Source: Castanea sativa (lineage: Eukaryota; Streptophyta; Magnoliopsida; Fagales; Fagaceae). From it: DNA of 64,000 nt. Where the stretch lies: contig NC_134018.1 of the NCBI RefSeq assembly GCF_040712315.1, positions 48,857,335 to 48,921,334 of the forward strand, given 5' to 3'. Position 1 is the stretch's first letter, and each line of letters opens with the position of its first letter. The notes beneath the pieces were generated by a model that saw nothing but the letters and a program-made list of their open reading frames with translations, searched no databases and had not been told where the DNA came from. Positions 45,107-58,868 of the stretch are shown here, piece after piece. Made by a program: the position numbers and the translations under genes.

Positions 45107-48100
45107 TTGGGGGACTTTTAGTATTGGAAGTATGTAGGACTATATAGACTGGAAAATGCATGCAGAACAGAGTACAAACGTGTTTAGGTATGCCTTTAAG
45201 AATCGCTTTGGTATTCAATAAGAAACAATACCTCTTAACAGTTACATTCTTGTGCATGTCTATGTATTCCCACATCCCTGCAGGCTTATTTTTTGGGATC
45301 CAAAACTTGGAATGATAAAATCATGTAATGTTACTTTTAATATGAGATATGTAAGTACAGATGTTGATCTCAGTAACAGTAGTTAGCCACCTCTGCTCCT
45401 CCCCCTTTCCCTTACCTCGTTATACCTTCTCTGCTATTACAGTCATGGACCTGTTTTTGTTAATTTTAACATGGCAATTTTCAGAGCAAGTAAAACACTA
45501 AATATTAATTTCATGTTCTCAACCAAATAATAATAACACATTATTTTTATTTTCTAAATTTACTTATTTTATTGTAAAAAACCACCATAAAAATACCTTA
45601 TCTCAAAGCATATGGAGCTGTTAGAATTTTTGAAATTATAAAAGAGAGAATAGAGAGAATGAGAAAACACAAAAATTACGGCCTATATTTATGGGGGAAA
45701 GCCTTTGACAACTACAGCTTCATTATAAACCCAATTCTTGTGTTACAACGATGGGTATTATTTATAAGAGGTTGAATCTTAAACTAATCATAACAGTTAA
45801 TTGACTTGTACTCCAAGTAGGATTCTTGACTTACACATCAAGGATTGGGTTTAGGTCTAGATTATGATTGGACTTGATACCTTTAGCACCCACTTAAACT
45901 CAAAGTGGAAGCTTGAAGACAACTTGAGTTTGGAAAGTGAAGATGCCTCAAATATGTCTTGAAAAAGATGACCATGAATGACCAACATGGATGGAGAATG
46001 AATTGTGTATGACAATGAACTACAACATTTGATGAATGCTAGAAGATAATAAGGGATTAAGAAGGGTGCATCACTAACCAAGGAGGGGCTGTTATGACCT
46101 ATGGATGACTACACTGAACGCTGTGATGAAGTGCGTGACTGAGTTAATAATGTCGAAGATGTTGAACCTAAATATAAAATTGTCAATTCAAGTGATTTGG
46201 TGACTCACATGAGCAAATGGACCCCAAAATCATAATCCATGCTAAAAACAAAGTGAGACACCCGATTTAAATAGAGCAATAATTGGTGAGATGCACGCGA
46301 TGATTAAAGGTTTCAATGAAATTCAAATGCACCAATAATTGAGATTTCAATGAAGAGTGGTGCATATTATACTTGTAGGACTACGAATTAGAGGTGTGAT
46401 GAACCTGCATGATAAAAAAAGATAAGACTATATATAGGAGGCTACTGATCAACGAAGCTGTAATCACCAAGATCTTCGAGGTTGTTCATATGTTTTTCAT
46501 GACAAAGAATAAATTAGGATGATCCAACAGAGTAGGCAGTGATGGTGACAAAGACAACCTTGATCTTGCAATTAATAGAGGCCATAGAAACTTACAACAT
46601 ATAAAAGCCAACTTAGAGCAATAAAGATGGTCCATATTAGCAATTGTGTTTGTGAAGTTGATTGCGGGCATGCATAAGTTGAGCGGTCTAAAACCCAACA
46701 ACAATTTAATCATAGGAGTAGCAGCAGGACATAACTTTAGCTTAAAGTTCAATGGTCTTTGAAGCCTTGAAAACAATAAGCATCTTCAACAACACGTGGT
46801 TGTCATAGGCATAGAAAGACTTAAATCATGCTTTGAAATTCCTATTGGATGGGCCACACTTTGCCATAATTTTGTCAATTTGCAACATTTGGGCTTTCAC
46901 ATGTTTGAAGGTGACAGCACTTCAAGGCTAAGCTTGAGCAGCAACGTTGCAATATCTCGATAAGGCTTCAGCGGCGGTACATTGAATAAGGCTTGATTTT
47001 TATTTTATTTTTTTGGAACGAATCTGATGTAGGCTTGCTGGAAGTATGGAACAAAAGGCCAAAAAAAAGGCAAACATTGTGAAGAAGTAGAATACGTCTT
47101 CACTTCCTAGGGTTACTAGCATTATACTCGTGTGATGCCCGACTTAATCAAAATTCATATGTAAATAGTTTTTATTTAATAATTTACTTAAACTTAGATA
47201 ACAGAATAGATAATGAAAATAAATGAGTATTTGACTTTTAAGTTAATTAATGAATACAAATGGTGTGAAATTAAGGTATTATAAAATATGTGTGTATATA
47301 TATATATATATATATTGAGCTTTAAGGCTCAATTAATCAACAAGGAATATCTAAATAGAAAAACCTTGAATATAATAATTAAAAACAATCCCAAACAATA
47401 ATTGAAATCATATTTAAGTGGAAATTTCAATTCAATAATTAAGAACAATCTAAATTACTAAACATTTAAAATAATGACAAATTTTGCAAAAAGATTAATG
47501 ACAAATTCAAAAAAAAATTATGGGTATTAATATTGTTGAAATTTAAGATGCATTAGACCTTTTGATTTAGTGTAGTATACATTGCTGCAATTTAAGATGA
47601 ATTAGACCTCTTTTTTTTTTTTAGTGTAGTATACGATTTCTGAAATTTAAGATACATTAGACAATTTTTTTAGTGGAGTAATTGAAAAATATGAAGAATT
47701 AGATTAAACTATGTCTACGTTGCTGCAATTTAAGATGCATTAGACTTTTTCATGTAAATGTTTTCTTTTTAAAATCTAAAAATCTAAAAAAAAATTCTAC
47801 AATTTGGTGCTACCACTTGGCGCAACTACGACATCTAAGCCCAACGCATTTTAAAAGCAAATATATTTATTGCACTCTTTTAATAAGGTATTATTTATTT
47901 ATATAACGGTAAATATGTTTATATCATGAATAAGATATACTGTTTTCTTAAATATAATTTTGAAATTGTTTTTTAAAACTAATAAAATTGAATAATCAAC
48001 CAGCTTGGTTTTTCAATTTTACTATTTCTTTTTTTTTTCTTCAAAAATTTCTCTTTAATTTATATTCATGGAAGAATATATGTTACCGATTAAAACTCTT

Positions 48101-48112
48101 AAAATACATCAA
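45107..48112. other. intergenic repeats, no gene seen
   Basis: Segment about 45755-45890 (tataagaggttgaatctt...gggcttgatacctttag-like) recurs in the same orientation at about 50597-50740, so it is a dispersed repeat, perhaps an LTR fragment. At 47535-47755 a 50-70 bp unit (gcaatttaagatgcattagac...tagtgtagtata) is repeated about four times. (TA)n occurs at about 47292-47314. Segment 47795-47855 resembles 50525-50585. No protein gene recognised. Confidence 0.5.
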
Positions 48113-49961
48113 TCAATATATATATATATAAAAGCAGAGACCTCATTGTGTGAGGGTCTAAGCTTTTGCCAAGTGGCACCTCCTATGAAGTTTTTCTACA
48201 ATCATTCAACTCTCTCATTAATTGCCTGAGTTTACACCACACCTCTCTCTCTTCTTCATGTCTTTTAGTATACCAAATGTTTCAGCTTTTTTTTTTTTTT
48301 ATTAATAAAAATGGATACTAATAACTAATGAGATCGAGATAGATAATCTTCTAGCATTTTTGTTGCCTAAATTACACAAATTCATATATTTTATTTACTA
48401 TAATTATTATTATTTTATTCTATGGGAATCCTTATTATTTTATGGTGATTAATTTACATAAAAACATCTCATAAACAAAGTCTCCCTCCTCTGTTAGTCT
48501 TTTTTTTTTTTGGTACCGCAAGTTTTTATATTAGTTATATAAAAAGTTTCTGCCTTTATGATTGTGTAGATGCATTAATCACAGCTAGCCCCCAAAATGA
48601 CGTTTTGATTTTTGCCTTTTTGTTTTCACTTAATGTACATTATCAATACTTTGCTATAATGATTAATGTAGGATTTTCTAAACCTTTAACTCCCCAACCT
48701 CTCTCTCACGCTTTACCTTCCCCTCTCAACTTTAACTATATGCCTCCATTCTCTTTCTTTCTCTCTTAAAAAAACTTTCTTTCTCTTAAAAAAAAAAAAA
48801 CCTTTAATAGTTAAATTTCCTAAACTACTGCTACTCTCAAATTTTGTTTCCATACTCACAATTTTTTAAAACACTAGGCCAATAGAAGAAACCTATTGCT
48901 CTTGTGATCTTTTGTTGTAGCCAGTGGCTATCCATCGCACATTAAGTGGCCTTGACATGTATGAGTTCAAGCTATCTTTTATTACTTTCAAAAATTCAGT
49001 TCTTCACTTACAATCGGTAGGGTTCAAATCGTGAGATTCTGTGTTTTGCTATTTTCTTTTATAGGTTGTGTTATTGTGTATATCGATTTTCAAAAGATGC
49101 TTGAAGTCTAGAACTGAGAAGTCGATAATTGTTTATTGTAGTGTATAAGTCTCATTGTCATTGTCATTTCAAGATTGTTTAATCTTAGCATATGATTTGA
49201 GTAGACTGGTCTTTTCAAAATAAACAAAAGCTAAACCTGCTGTAAATCATAAATTGGATTATAGGGATCAAGCAGTTATCATCTAGGGTGGAGGGGTTTT
49301 TATTTTATTTTATTTTATTTATACAAGATAAAAATTCTACTCTAACCAAATCTAAGTGTATATGTGTATGAGTCTCCCTCTTGGAAACTTGAACCCCGGC
49401 TCTTACCCACCACACCTCGTAAGCACTTATACTTGTGGAGCGACCATCCCACTAAGGATGTGCAGTAATAGGGTGGAGGTGATTTAGTCAATGGCAATTG
49501 AATTTACAGAGGAAAAACAACACGACTATTTAATCCGCATTCTTTAGACTCCAAAGCTTCTTTCTCGATTGATATTTCAATTAAGAAATACATATTGAAT
49601 TTTTTCCTAAAATAAATTGAGTTTTGGGTTAATGGTTTTTTTTTTTTTTTTGAGTTTTGGTTTAATGGTGATTGTATAATGATCTATATGTTGTGTGTGC
49701 TTTCTTTTCTATGAATTTCAATAGTGTATGAATCGAGGATTTTAGCGTTTGGTTCATCAAGGTTTTTTTTTTTAAAAAAAAAAAATTCTAAATTTCGTCT
49801 TTATTTCATTATTTTGTTTAGCTTTTGTTACTTCTTATAATTAACTCATTACTAACAAAGCTCTATGACAATTATGGTATAATATGCGTACAACATTCTC
49901 CAAAATTATATTACATAAAACATTACAGTATTATCCATGCATCGCACGGGCAACTTACTAG
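48113..49961 (+). mobile_element. Helitron-like non-autonomous element
   Basis: The candidate 5' end is TC following an A (48112), then AATATATA..., AAAAGCAGAGACC and a CCAAGTGGCACC phrase typical of plant Helitrons. The 3' end has the hairpin CCATGC-ATC-GCACGG (one mismatch) followed by GGCAACTTACTAG (ends 49961) and a T at 49962. That matches the Helitron pattern of a hairpin about 10 nt before CTRR and A-T insertion. There is no target duplication and no helicase gene, so 1849 bp of non-autonomous sequence. The 5' boundary is less certain than the 3' one. Confidence 0.6.
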
Positions 49962-52467
49962 TATTGATAATCACAGTAAAATACCACATCAAACCCTAAA
50001 AAAACAAAATAGCTATCATAAACTTTATCAAAAAAAAAAAAAAGCAATAAAATCAATGCCTTACAAAGAATAAGAAAATTAAATACAAAAAAAAAATGTT
50101 AATTCCAAAACCAGGTTTCAAATTATTGGGGGTACATCCTCTAGCCATATGTGTACATCATTTTCATCTTTAGCAAATCTAGTTGGTTTGTTTCACATAA
50201 AGAAAAAGAGATTGAAAGATTAAACTTGCTTAGTTACCCAAGAAGATTAAACCAACCAGATATAATAAAGACCAAATAAAAAGTAATTGGATTGCTATAT
50301 ACATCTTTGTAATGTAAATTTTTTCTTGATTTTTTTATTGATTTATAAATTATGATAATAAAATGATTAGATAAAGAATTTGGATTGAATCAAATTAAGA
50401 TTTTTATTAACTTAGAGGATTGTAATATGAAGAATTTGGATTGTAATCAAATTAAAATTTTTATCAACTTTTACAGAAGAAGATAAGTATAAAAAATATA
50501 TTTATTTATTTTTTAAAAATTCTAACAAAATTTCTGCAATTTGGTGAAGCTATTTGGCACAATCACAATTTTTAAGCCCAACTTTTATTATATAGTATAT
50601 GATTTATAAGAGGCTAAACTCTAAATTAACCTTACAGTAAACCATAGTTAATTGAATTGTACTATAAGTACGAATTGGGATTCTTGATTTTGCACCATAA
50701 GGGTTGGGCTTGGGTCTTGATTATAATTGGGCTTGATACCTTTAACAAGAGCCTTTCATTATTTGGTATTTACTACACAACATTCGTTTTACTTTCTATT
50801 GTTGATTAAAGGGTTATGAATATCCACAGTTTCAGTTACTGAGTTACAACAAGGTAGTGTAGCTGTAGAGCAGGAGGGTATTTTACGAGATGCTTTTATG
50901 AGATGTAATGACCCCACCCGCTTTGGGTCATACCCCTCACAGTTTTGTTCTCTCTCCAAAGCACAATATCTTTATAGTTGGGGCAGGAACAAATGGTATA
51001 AGAGCCATACTTTAGCCAAAAGTATGGTTCCATAGTGGACAATATTTACACGGTTGGGTAGAATCGTAATATGAGACCTCTCTAAATTGGTATGTAAGCA
51101 ATATCATTGAATTACAAGGCTTTTGACATAAATAGGAATTTTAATTGTTGCTCATTTTCTTTTGTGCTGAGTGAGCAACTCGTCTGTATACATGGCCAGT
51201 GGACTCTATTTTATAACTGAAATGGCCCCATTTTCATCTCTGCTCTACCCCACTCTGTTCATTGGGCCCTTGATCAAGCGAATTCGTTTCTTTAACATTT
51301 CGAAGACCCATCTTCTTCTTCTTCCAGAGATTCTTTCTTTTTGTTTGTTAATAAATAAAAAGGTGGCAATTGTCGCAGTTCTAGGTGTGACCAACTGAAA
51401 AATTAATAGTTCAGGGTTCTAGGCTTCTAGCTAGATGGACCCACTAGAGGAGACTTGAGAGGAATTCAGTGCTCCTTTCCTTTACATTGGTTAAGCCAAC
51501 CTAGAGTCCATTAACTTCGGTTCAGGTGGTAGCTAGGCATGAGATTATTATTGAATTGTTAGCACTTAGCAGCAGTTTCTCAAAAAAAAAAAAAAAAGCA
51601 CTTAGCAGCAATAATCCTAACACATACCAATGTCATGCGGTCCTCCGAGCCTTCAAAGTTCAAACTTACCTAACCAGTGATTCTTGTTGTCCTGTAAGTG
51701 CTACATATATATATATATATATACGCACACACACACACACATTTCTGGTTATATATATATTCTGCAAGCTCCTTTTTTATTCCATTGGGATTTGGGACCA
51801 ACAGTTTTCTAAGGAAAACAAGGGCTGTTAAATGGACAACAACAACATTCATTCTTTTGATTTGCATGATGTACTTTCACAAGGTTACCTGGATCACATG
51901 AGGCAACTTTGTTTAGGTGTGCAAGGTTTCATGCACTAAGTCTATCTTCAAATAATTTTTAAGTAAACTTGGGGAACCTTTTTTCCCTGTATTAATAATA
52001 CTCCAACAAGTACATACCCACAAACTCTTTCCCTAAAAACCGATATTGATCATTAGTGAAGCACAAAGTTAAACACCAGAAAATTATTAGTTACTCTTGA
52101 ATTATAGTGATGTGGTGCTCCATACCAATAAATTCTGATATTAGCTTACTTGTATATATTGGTGTGAAGTATTCACATCAATTGAACTTCAAAATACTAT
52201 GTCATATTGGTTAAACCAGGGATGAATCATGTCTAACATAGGGGGTGAGATTGCTCCCACAAAATTTTTTAAAATTAATTAGTAGTAGGAAAATATAAGA
52301 CTCACCAATTTTTTATATAGACTTGGCCCCCCTTCCAAGAAAATAATTGGGCCCTAGCTATGACATTTCCATGTTGCGGGTTAGAAAACTTTTGTATATT
52401 TAATAGAGTTTAGAAAAATGTAAAACTTTTATAAAAGATAAGTTTTTAGAAATAGAACTTTTGTATG

Positions 52468-52504
<37 letters not shown>

Positions 52505-55061
52505 TTATGACTCACTTTGGAATTAAAAATCCAAGACTTATGTGTGTGTGTCACTTTGAGTTTTTTTTGAATTGTGAATCAATGTGATAGTTTGGTCTCA
52601 CATCTCTCACCCCCACCCCAAAGTAAAAATCCTAGTTCCGCCCTGGGTTAAACACTACATAATTGTGAAGTCAATTACTCTCAAAAGTGAGATATTCAGA
52701 TGTCAGATTAAATGTAATGGCTGCAAATATATTAGGCATTATTTAGCTATGCATCCAACTTCATGATCCTGAAAGGCCATTTGTGTGCATTGTGCACACT
52801 CATGAGTGTCCGTACACTGACTTTTTGTGTAATTGTTTTGGGGGTCATTTTGAAGGAAAAAACTTAGGTGCGGGAGCATGTAAGAATTACCCCATTTTGA
52901 AAACGTAAGTTACAAAAGGACAAGCTGAGGTAATCACTAATCAGGCACACCAGTAGATATCCTGTAGAAGCTGGGTGGGGAAACGGGTTTCTCACCTTGG
53001 TGCTCAACAACATCAAACTGGCCTTTTTATTACTTTCCATTGCCTTTAATCCTGTCAAAGTTCTGGCTGACATGTTTACTTAGTTTAAGGTATAGTACAC
53101 TGTACATCCACTATAGCTAAATAAAAAGAATGGCAAAAGAGCCACCTGAAAAGCTTTTTGTCTGCACTTGAAAGATTTCCTCTTCTTATATTTTGTTTTT
53201 TATTGTCTTTCCTTAGCTTAACTTACCCGTGCAAGTATGGGCGACTTAAACTTAATCCAAACACTTTTCCAACATTTTGAGCGGTTTTCTAAAACTTTGT
53301 AAAAGAATGTTTCATTTTTTTGTCAGAAGCGATAAAAAATTTAAGAGAGGCCGTAGGTGTCTCTTAATTGCTTTAGAGGGGTGGACAAGTGGGCTTCTAG
53401 TATAACAGTCATGATTAATTCTGTTATTTGATAATTGTCTGGAACATAATGATACTCATCTTTGTGTAGTTTATATTATTTTGTAATGTATTTGAAGGAA
53501 ACCAAGTCAGCTTGTGGAAGTGATGGCTGGTGATTAGAACAACCTAACTTTACAGGTAAGCAACATACAATTCTATTTGTTTGGAATAAATAGATAACTA
53601 ATAATTAACTATAAGCCAGGTAATTTGCTAAATCACTTTTTGTCTCTAAAGTAAAAAGCAAATAAATTTGCAGAAAATAAGTTGGCCAAACGCACGTATC
53701 CTTTTTCTTTTCTCCTAATCATTTAAAAACAAAGTTGAAATTAGGGAGGCCTTGAGAATTATGTTGGGAAATGCTTGAATGTCATTAGGAAGGCTTTGCA
53801 AAATCATGGACAAGCTTGGGATTTTTTTTCTAATTTATATCTTCCAATTTTTTAACTTCATAACAATGATAGAAACTGTCAGTTATGGAACATGATCATT
53901 TACTTTTTGCTACTTAATAAAATTGGAAAAGATTGTATTTCTCATTATAAACAATCACTATCAAATCCACTTCCTATTAAGTTATTATCTAGGTGAATAA
54001 GCCTAGATTCAAATAGCTTCCATTTCAGAAGAAGCAAGGATATTAAATCCTACTATCAATACCAGACTTTTATTTGTACAGTACACCTGAAGGATTAAAA
54101 TTGATGTCAATGTTCCCTGAATTAGTTAGAATCATTTAAGAGAAGCAAGGTCCATATAAAATAGACGCTATCTTGATTTTTCATTCTTATACTTTGGTCC
54201 TTATAATTCATTGTGATATCCGCAACCTAAATACTAATGTCTTAAAAGATTGGAGTTACTGAAGTCAACTTGATAGCCAGGTGATGGGATGTGCATGGAG
54301 TCTAATCTACCATGTTGGTTATGCTGAGGATTCGGGAGCCAGCAGGTCTAGTCCTGAATCACATAAAACGGGTGTCTGTACCATTATTGGGAATATTTCC
54401 AATATTTGAATACACTGGCTGCCCTATACTCAATATTGTAATTTCACACATGAATGTCGATCAAGTAATATGGCAGTATATATATGCCGATGATCTTTGT
54501 AACTCCTTTTGGTATCCGTCAAAATAAAACTGTAACAACTTCATGGACATCAAAGAAGTCAAGCTTACCCCAAAGTGGAATTGGTGGATTGAACCCAAGT
54601 TCACCCCTTTGGTGGAACTGGAGGCACCATTAAGTCAAGAGGCCTTTGGTGGGAAACTTTTGTAGTTTGTGTTCAAAAGTGAAACACAGCTTGTGCATAA
54701 AAGAAGATTTGTTTGTACAGAATTTTCCAAAGTGGCTTTTGAATAGACGGAGTTATGATTTCTTGTCTAAGGAAGATGTGGGAACAAGAAATTTCAATCA
54801 ACTAATATTGGTAAATCCCACTAAAGTGGAGTAATCTATATGAAGAACCTCATTCATTTGTACTGATTATAACTTGTTTTGAGGAAGAGAACTTTTATTC
54901 AGAGTTTTCATAAACTTCCACAGGTTGCTCTGATCTAAAAATTACAAAGAGCCATACACAATTATAAGTCTTGGATCAAAGCATAGTCATTATCAAAATT
55001 ATGAAAGAAGGAAAGCACATCATTAGCCAATTACAACTTTGTACTTTGCCCTTGTTTTTCT
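49962..55061. other. intergenic, no gene seen
   Basis: AT-rich. It includes the repeated module at about 50525-50740, on whose minus strand atactatataataaaagttgggctt looks like another Helitron-type 5' end. There are dinucleotide repeats (TA)n at about 51704-51722, (CA)n at about 51724-51741 and (TA)n at about 52470-52501. Several short frames exist, none with a recognisable domain. Confidence 0.45.
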
Positions 55062-55067
55062 TCTCTC

Positions 55068-55101
<34 letters not shown>
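55062..55101. repeat. CT microsatellite at the MAKR stop codon
   Basis: An interrupted (CT)n tract runs up to the TGA stop (complement at 55100-55102) of the minus-strand gene, so the 3' UTR begins with (GA)n on the sense strand. Confidence 0.8.
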
Positions 55102-55104
<3 letters not shown>

Positions 55105-56185
55105 CCCTGCAAAGGTCTGGCCTTTCTTGATCTTCAAGAACTGCAATCCTTGAAGTTGACAATGAGTAAAACCCAACTTCAGTTACAGTCTTTCTGGAAT
55201 GGAAGAGCTGCTGAGACTGCTTGCAATGAGCAATTGCTCCTTGGATTGATATCTCAATATCTGACCTAGCACTGTTACATCTCTTGAGAAATTGCAACTC
55301 ATGGAATCCATTTGAATTGTTTGAGCTTGAAGATGAAGAAGATCCAGATGATTCTGAAGAGGATGAAGACTTCTTTGTCGAATGGCGTTTGATAGCCATG
55401 GAGAATGATCTCCTATGGCGACCAACAATACCAATCTCTGCACTCTTTTCTTTGTCAACGCTCCTCACACTACTAGTTGAAGTTAAGCATTTGTCCTTGT
55501 AAATTTGTCCAAATGGGATTTTCTTAGACTCCTTCATGTACTTATTCATACATTCCTTGGCTTTTGAAACCGATCCTTCATCTGCATCCTTTGTAGCAGC
55601 TGTGCAGGACTCGTGGGAGCAACCGGATTTGCTGAAGAAGGACTTGAGGTAAGCCCTGGATGCCTTCAGCTTTAAGCCAAGAGAGGACTGCTTGAGCTTT
55701 TTGGTCCAAGACTTTTTTGGGTGTTCACCAATGAAGCCACTGACCTCATTGGAATACTCGTAGAGATAATCATCTGGGTTCAGCTCTCCACTGACCGTGC
55801 ATGATTCCGAGGGTGAGATGTTGCAGGACTCAAATGGGGTACTATAATTTGGTGTTGGGGCACTAGTGGTTAATGGGGTGCTATAGAATTCTTCAAAGAA
55901 GTCTTTTCTTGTATCATAAGCAGGACTGGAGTTTTGCAAGAGTTTTTCTACCATTTGTATACGTGGTGGGAGGTGAAGAGGAAGGAGCTTTCCTTTGTAG
56001 AAGAGCTCATCAGCTGGTGAAGTTGTAGGCTCTCTCTCTTGAGAGATGGAAGACATTTGGAACTCAAATTCTCTGGGGTGTGGAGGGGAGCTTAAAGAAT
56101 GGGAAAGGAAGTGAGAGTATGAGCTTACTTCCATGTCAATGTAGTCATCATCTGCTTGCTCACATGAAAGGAGGTTCACAGCCAT
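55100..56185 (-). CDS. MAKR: membrane-associated kinase regulator (MAKR/BKI1-like)
   Basis: A single exon of 361 aa starting MAVNLLSCEQADDDYIDMEV. A longer in-frame start at 56422 would add 79 residues encoded partly by a GA microsatellite and is unlikely; the CT tract at 56220-56241 fits a 5' leader. Family features: acidic, Ser-rich N terminus with IDMEV and the FEFQMSS block; a Lys-rich membrane-binding stretch (KKSWTKKLKQSSLGLKLKAS, about residues 155-190); a long Ser run followed by a Lys/Arg patch (SMAIKRHSTKKSSSSSESS); and the C-terminal conserved helix region SIQGAIAHCKQSQQL near residue 315, ending VLEDQERPDLCRG. MAKRs are plasma-membrane-tethered regulators of receptor kinases, related to the brassinosteroid inhibitor BKI1. 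It most resembles MAKR3/4 but the paralogue is not certain. Confidence 0.85.
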
Positions 56186-58733
56186 TTCAAGTTTCAATCC
56201 TGGTTTGATAAGATGGACCTCTCTCTCTCTCTCTCTCTCAATGAAGTAGCTTATGAGAGTTGAGCATTCTGAGGAAGGAAGAGGGCAAGTGCACCCTTTA
56301 AAGTGTGGATGATGCAAATTGTGGAAAGAAATAAATTTTATTGTCCGAAATTTGTAATATCTTTGAATGCTTCCAAATATAAAATTCAGAAACATTAAGG
56401 AGCTTTTTAAATGTCCCAGCACTGACTCATGTCTACATTTCTCTTTTCTTGTGGCTCACTGCTTTTCTCATTTATATTTTTAGTTATTAAATGGCCTCAT
56501 TTGTTTAAAAGTTTCTCTTTAAAGAAGTTAAAAGAAAACCAGTAATGATTTTAATCAGTGAATTATGCAATATTATAGTATCTCTTTCATGGGCTCATTG
56601 TTCCTTACAAAGCACTTTGTAGGCATCATTAAGACTTGATTATTTGTTGGGACCATATGCCATATTGCAGATTCTCAAATTAAATTGTGATCAGAAGACT
56701 AGATCCATGAGCAATGAATCATCCCCCATTGATTTGATATGATTATCAGATATTCATAGAAGTGGATCTGATCATTGAAGGATTCACCTAACATTCTAGC
56801 ACTGTTGTAGTACTAGGGTTAGCATTTGTCTAGCCAAACTTAGTTGTGTAAAAAATGAGTAATTTGCAAATACCATTTTCTATGAAAATTCCATGTTTGA
56901 TATACCCTACCTCTAACTATAATAAGTTCATAATCTTTTTCACAACTATTAAAATGATATGTTTTGATTAGTGTTGATAAAAGTGATGTCAGTGATGGAT
57001 CAATGTAAAAATGATAACACTCTAATTATGACTTACCACATCAATGATCGTAAAAAAGAAAATGATTGTGAAAACTGCTAATAACTTTATAGTTCAATTG
57101 ACACTCTCAGGTGTTTTTAAAACAGAAACAGTTAGAGCTCAAATCCTCCTGTTCTAACTATCGAATTTCTAACATGACTCTTTTACATTTTTCCCCTCCC
57201 CTCTTTCATTTTATTTTAGGCTGCAGCTTGTACTCCCCGTGTACTTTAATTATACTCAAACGCTTTCATTTCTAATAACAAATTTTCTGCTGCTGATATT
57301 TATCTCTCAAAAACTTAAGATTAAGTTCTTGAGATCAATATTTTATTAGATGACTACTTTAGGCAGATTGCATTTTTTCTGTGTTTTGGATTTTTTTTCT
57401 TCTTTCCTTTTTTGTTTATTACTTTATGTTGTAGTTATTCGGTTATCTTTCTCTATAATTCTTCCAAATATATCTTCATTTCAATTTTAGATTTATAATC
57501 TATCGAGAAAAAAAATAGGAACATAGATGAGATGGGTCAACTCTATTTTGATTCTGAGGCAAGAGATGAAAGCCCCATAATATTTTCATTTTGTAATAAT
57601 TTTCAAAATAAGAGTTTGCATAAGGTCCTATCAATTCTAGAACATTTCCTAGAGTCCTATCATATTAACCTCTCTTTTTTTTTTTTTCTTTTTTTCTTTT
57701 TTGTGTCTAACACGAATTAGGGTTTCCTAAGCGTATCCTAGTCGCAACAAGATTTCTTTACGATAAATTAGAGATTGTAGTCCCTAAGCATTCAAATTAT
57801 TAATTAATAGAATTTAGAGATGTTTTCTATTATTTTTATCTGGTGGATTCCAGACCCCTTCCATTGCATCAAAAGAGTAGGAGAATCTGCATGATTTTTT
57901 CAATTTATTTAGTGAATTAGATAACCATGATTAAGAGCAAGTACCTAAAAAGGAATTACATATTTCTGGTTTTTTATGCAAAACTCACCAAGCCCCTATC
58001 AACCACATCCAAATTCAAACTTCAAGCCAGCTCATAGCTTAAAACATGGCTTTTCTGCACACCCGCAATATAGGAAGTATTTGATTGATTGCTCTCTATG
58101 CACCATAACTAATAAAAACAAACTCGAAAATGGTCCTTCATATTGAATAATACTTAGAACTAGGGAATCGCTTTATACTACATGCTTTTATCACTTTCAC
58201 TGGATTCCTGGGTGTGTTTTTACTTTTTGTAACTACTTTTTTTAATCATTTATAAGAAAAAATTTCGTTAAATTTCTTTGCAATTAAGTACCTATCTGGT
58301 CTCTGGATATTTTTATTGTTCTTTTTTAGTAAATATTCTTTTTTTATATCCTCTTAGATTTTCATAGTTTTTAAGCTTGTATTCTCTTCACTAACTCAAA
58401 GTTGACATAATAATAAGGTGGAGAGAGAGAGTTGTTGACCTCAGAAAGGACCAACACATGATCCGACAATTCATGGTGGGGAAGGGAATTTTGGATGGAA
58501 TGCATGCGAAGCTCGAGATTTTTTTTTCTTCTTTTAAAACATTCCATGTTTCCACTCTTAGATGCTTAATTTTAACCACTATAACAAGGCTATAGGGAGC
58601 CCTCCATTCTCAAAATCGAGACAGTTTGTTATAGCTGTTGTGTTCACAAGTATTGTGGTTATAGGCTTATAGCCATAGGGAGCACACCACCAGAATTGTG
58701 GTGTGCATGGTTTAGGTGCAAGCAATTAGATTA
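56186..58733. other. intergenic upstream of MAKR, no gene seen
   Basis: The first part is the promoter and leader side of the MAKR gene, including a (CT)n tract at 56220-56241. The remainder is AT-rich with a poly-T run near 57675. Around 58575-58715 some gtggttatag/ctatagcc words are inverted, but no element could be bounded. Confidence 0.45.
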
Positions 58734-58860
58734 GAGTTTGGCTTGCGTTCAATGCTTTAGTACACTGAACGCGACAAAACATGACTAAGTGTCCAAAAAT
58801 AATCATGTGTCCCATTTAGTGCTCTCAATCCACCAGAGCACTGGACAGAAGTTTTGCCTG
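58734..58860. mobile_element. 127-bp MITE with TTAGATTA duplication
   Basis: The left end GAGTTTGGCTTGCGTTCAATG and the reverse-complemented right end CAGGCAAAACTTCTGTCCAG are diverged inverted repeats. The 8-bp direct repeat TTAGATTA flanks it (58726-58733 and 58861-58868), suggesting a hAT-type MITE. It may be related to the repeat at 32-145. Confidence 0.6.
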
Positions 58861-58868
58861 TTAGATTA

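Noticed and set aside
56186..56422. Upstream extension of the MAKR frame
   Set aside because: The 79 added residues are translated from AT-rich leader DNA and a GA repeat (ERERER). The family-like N terminus begins at MAVNLL.
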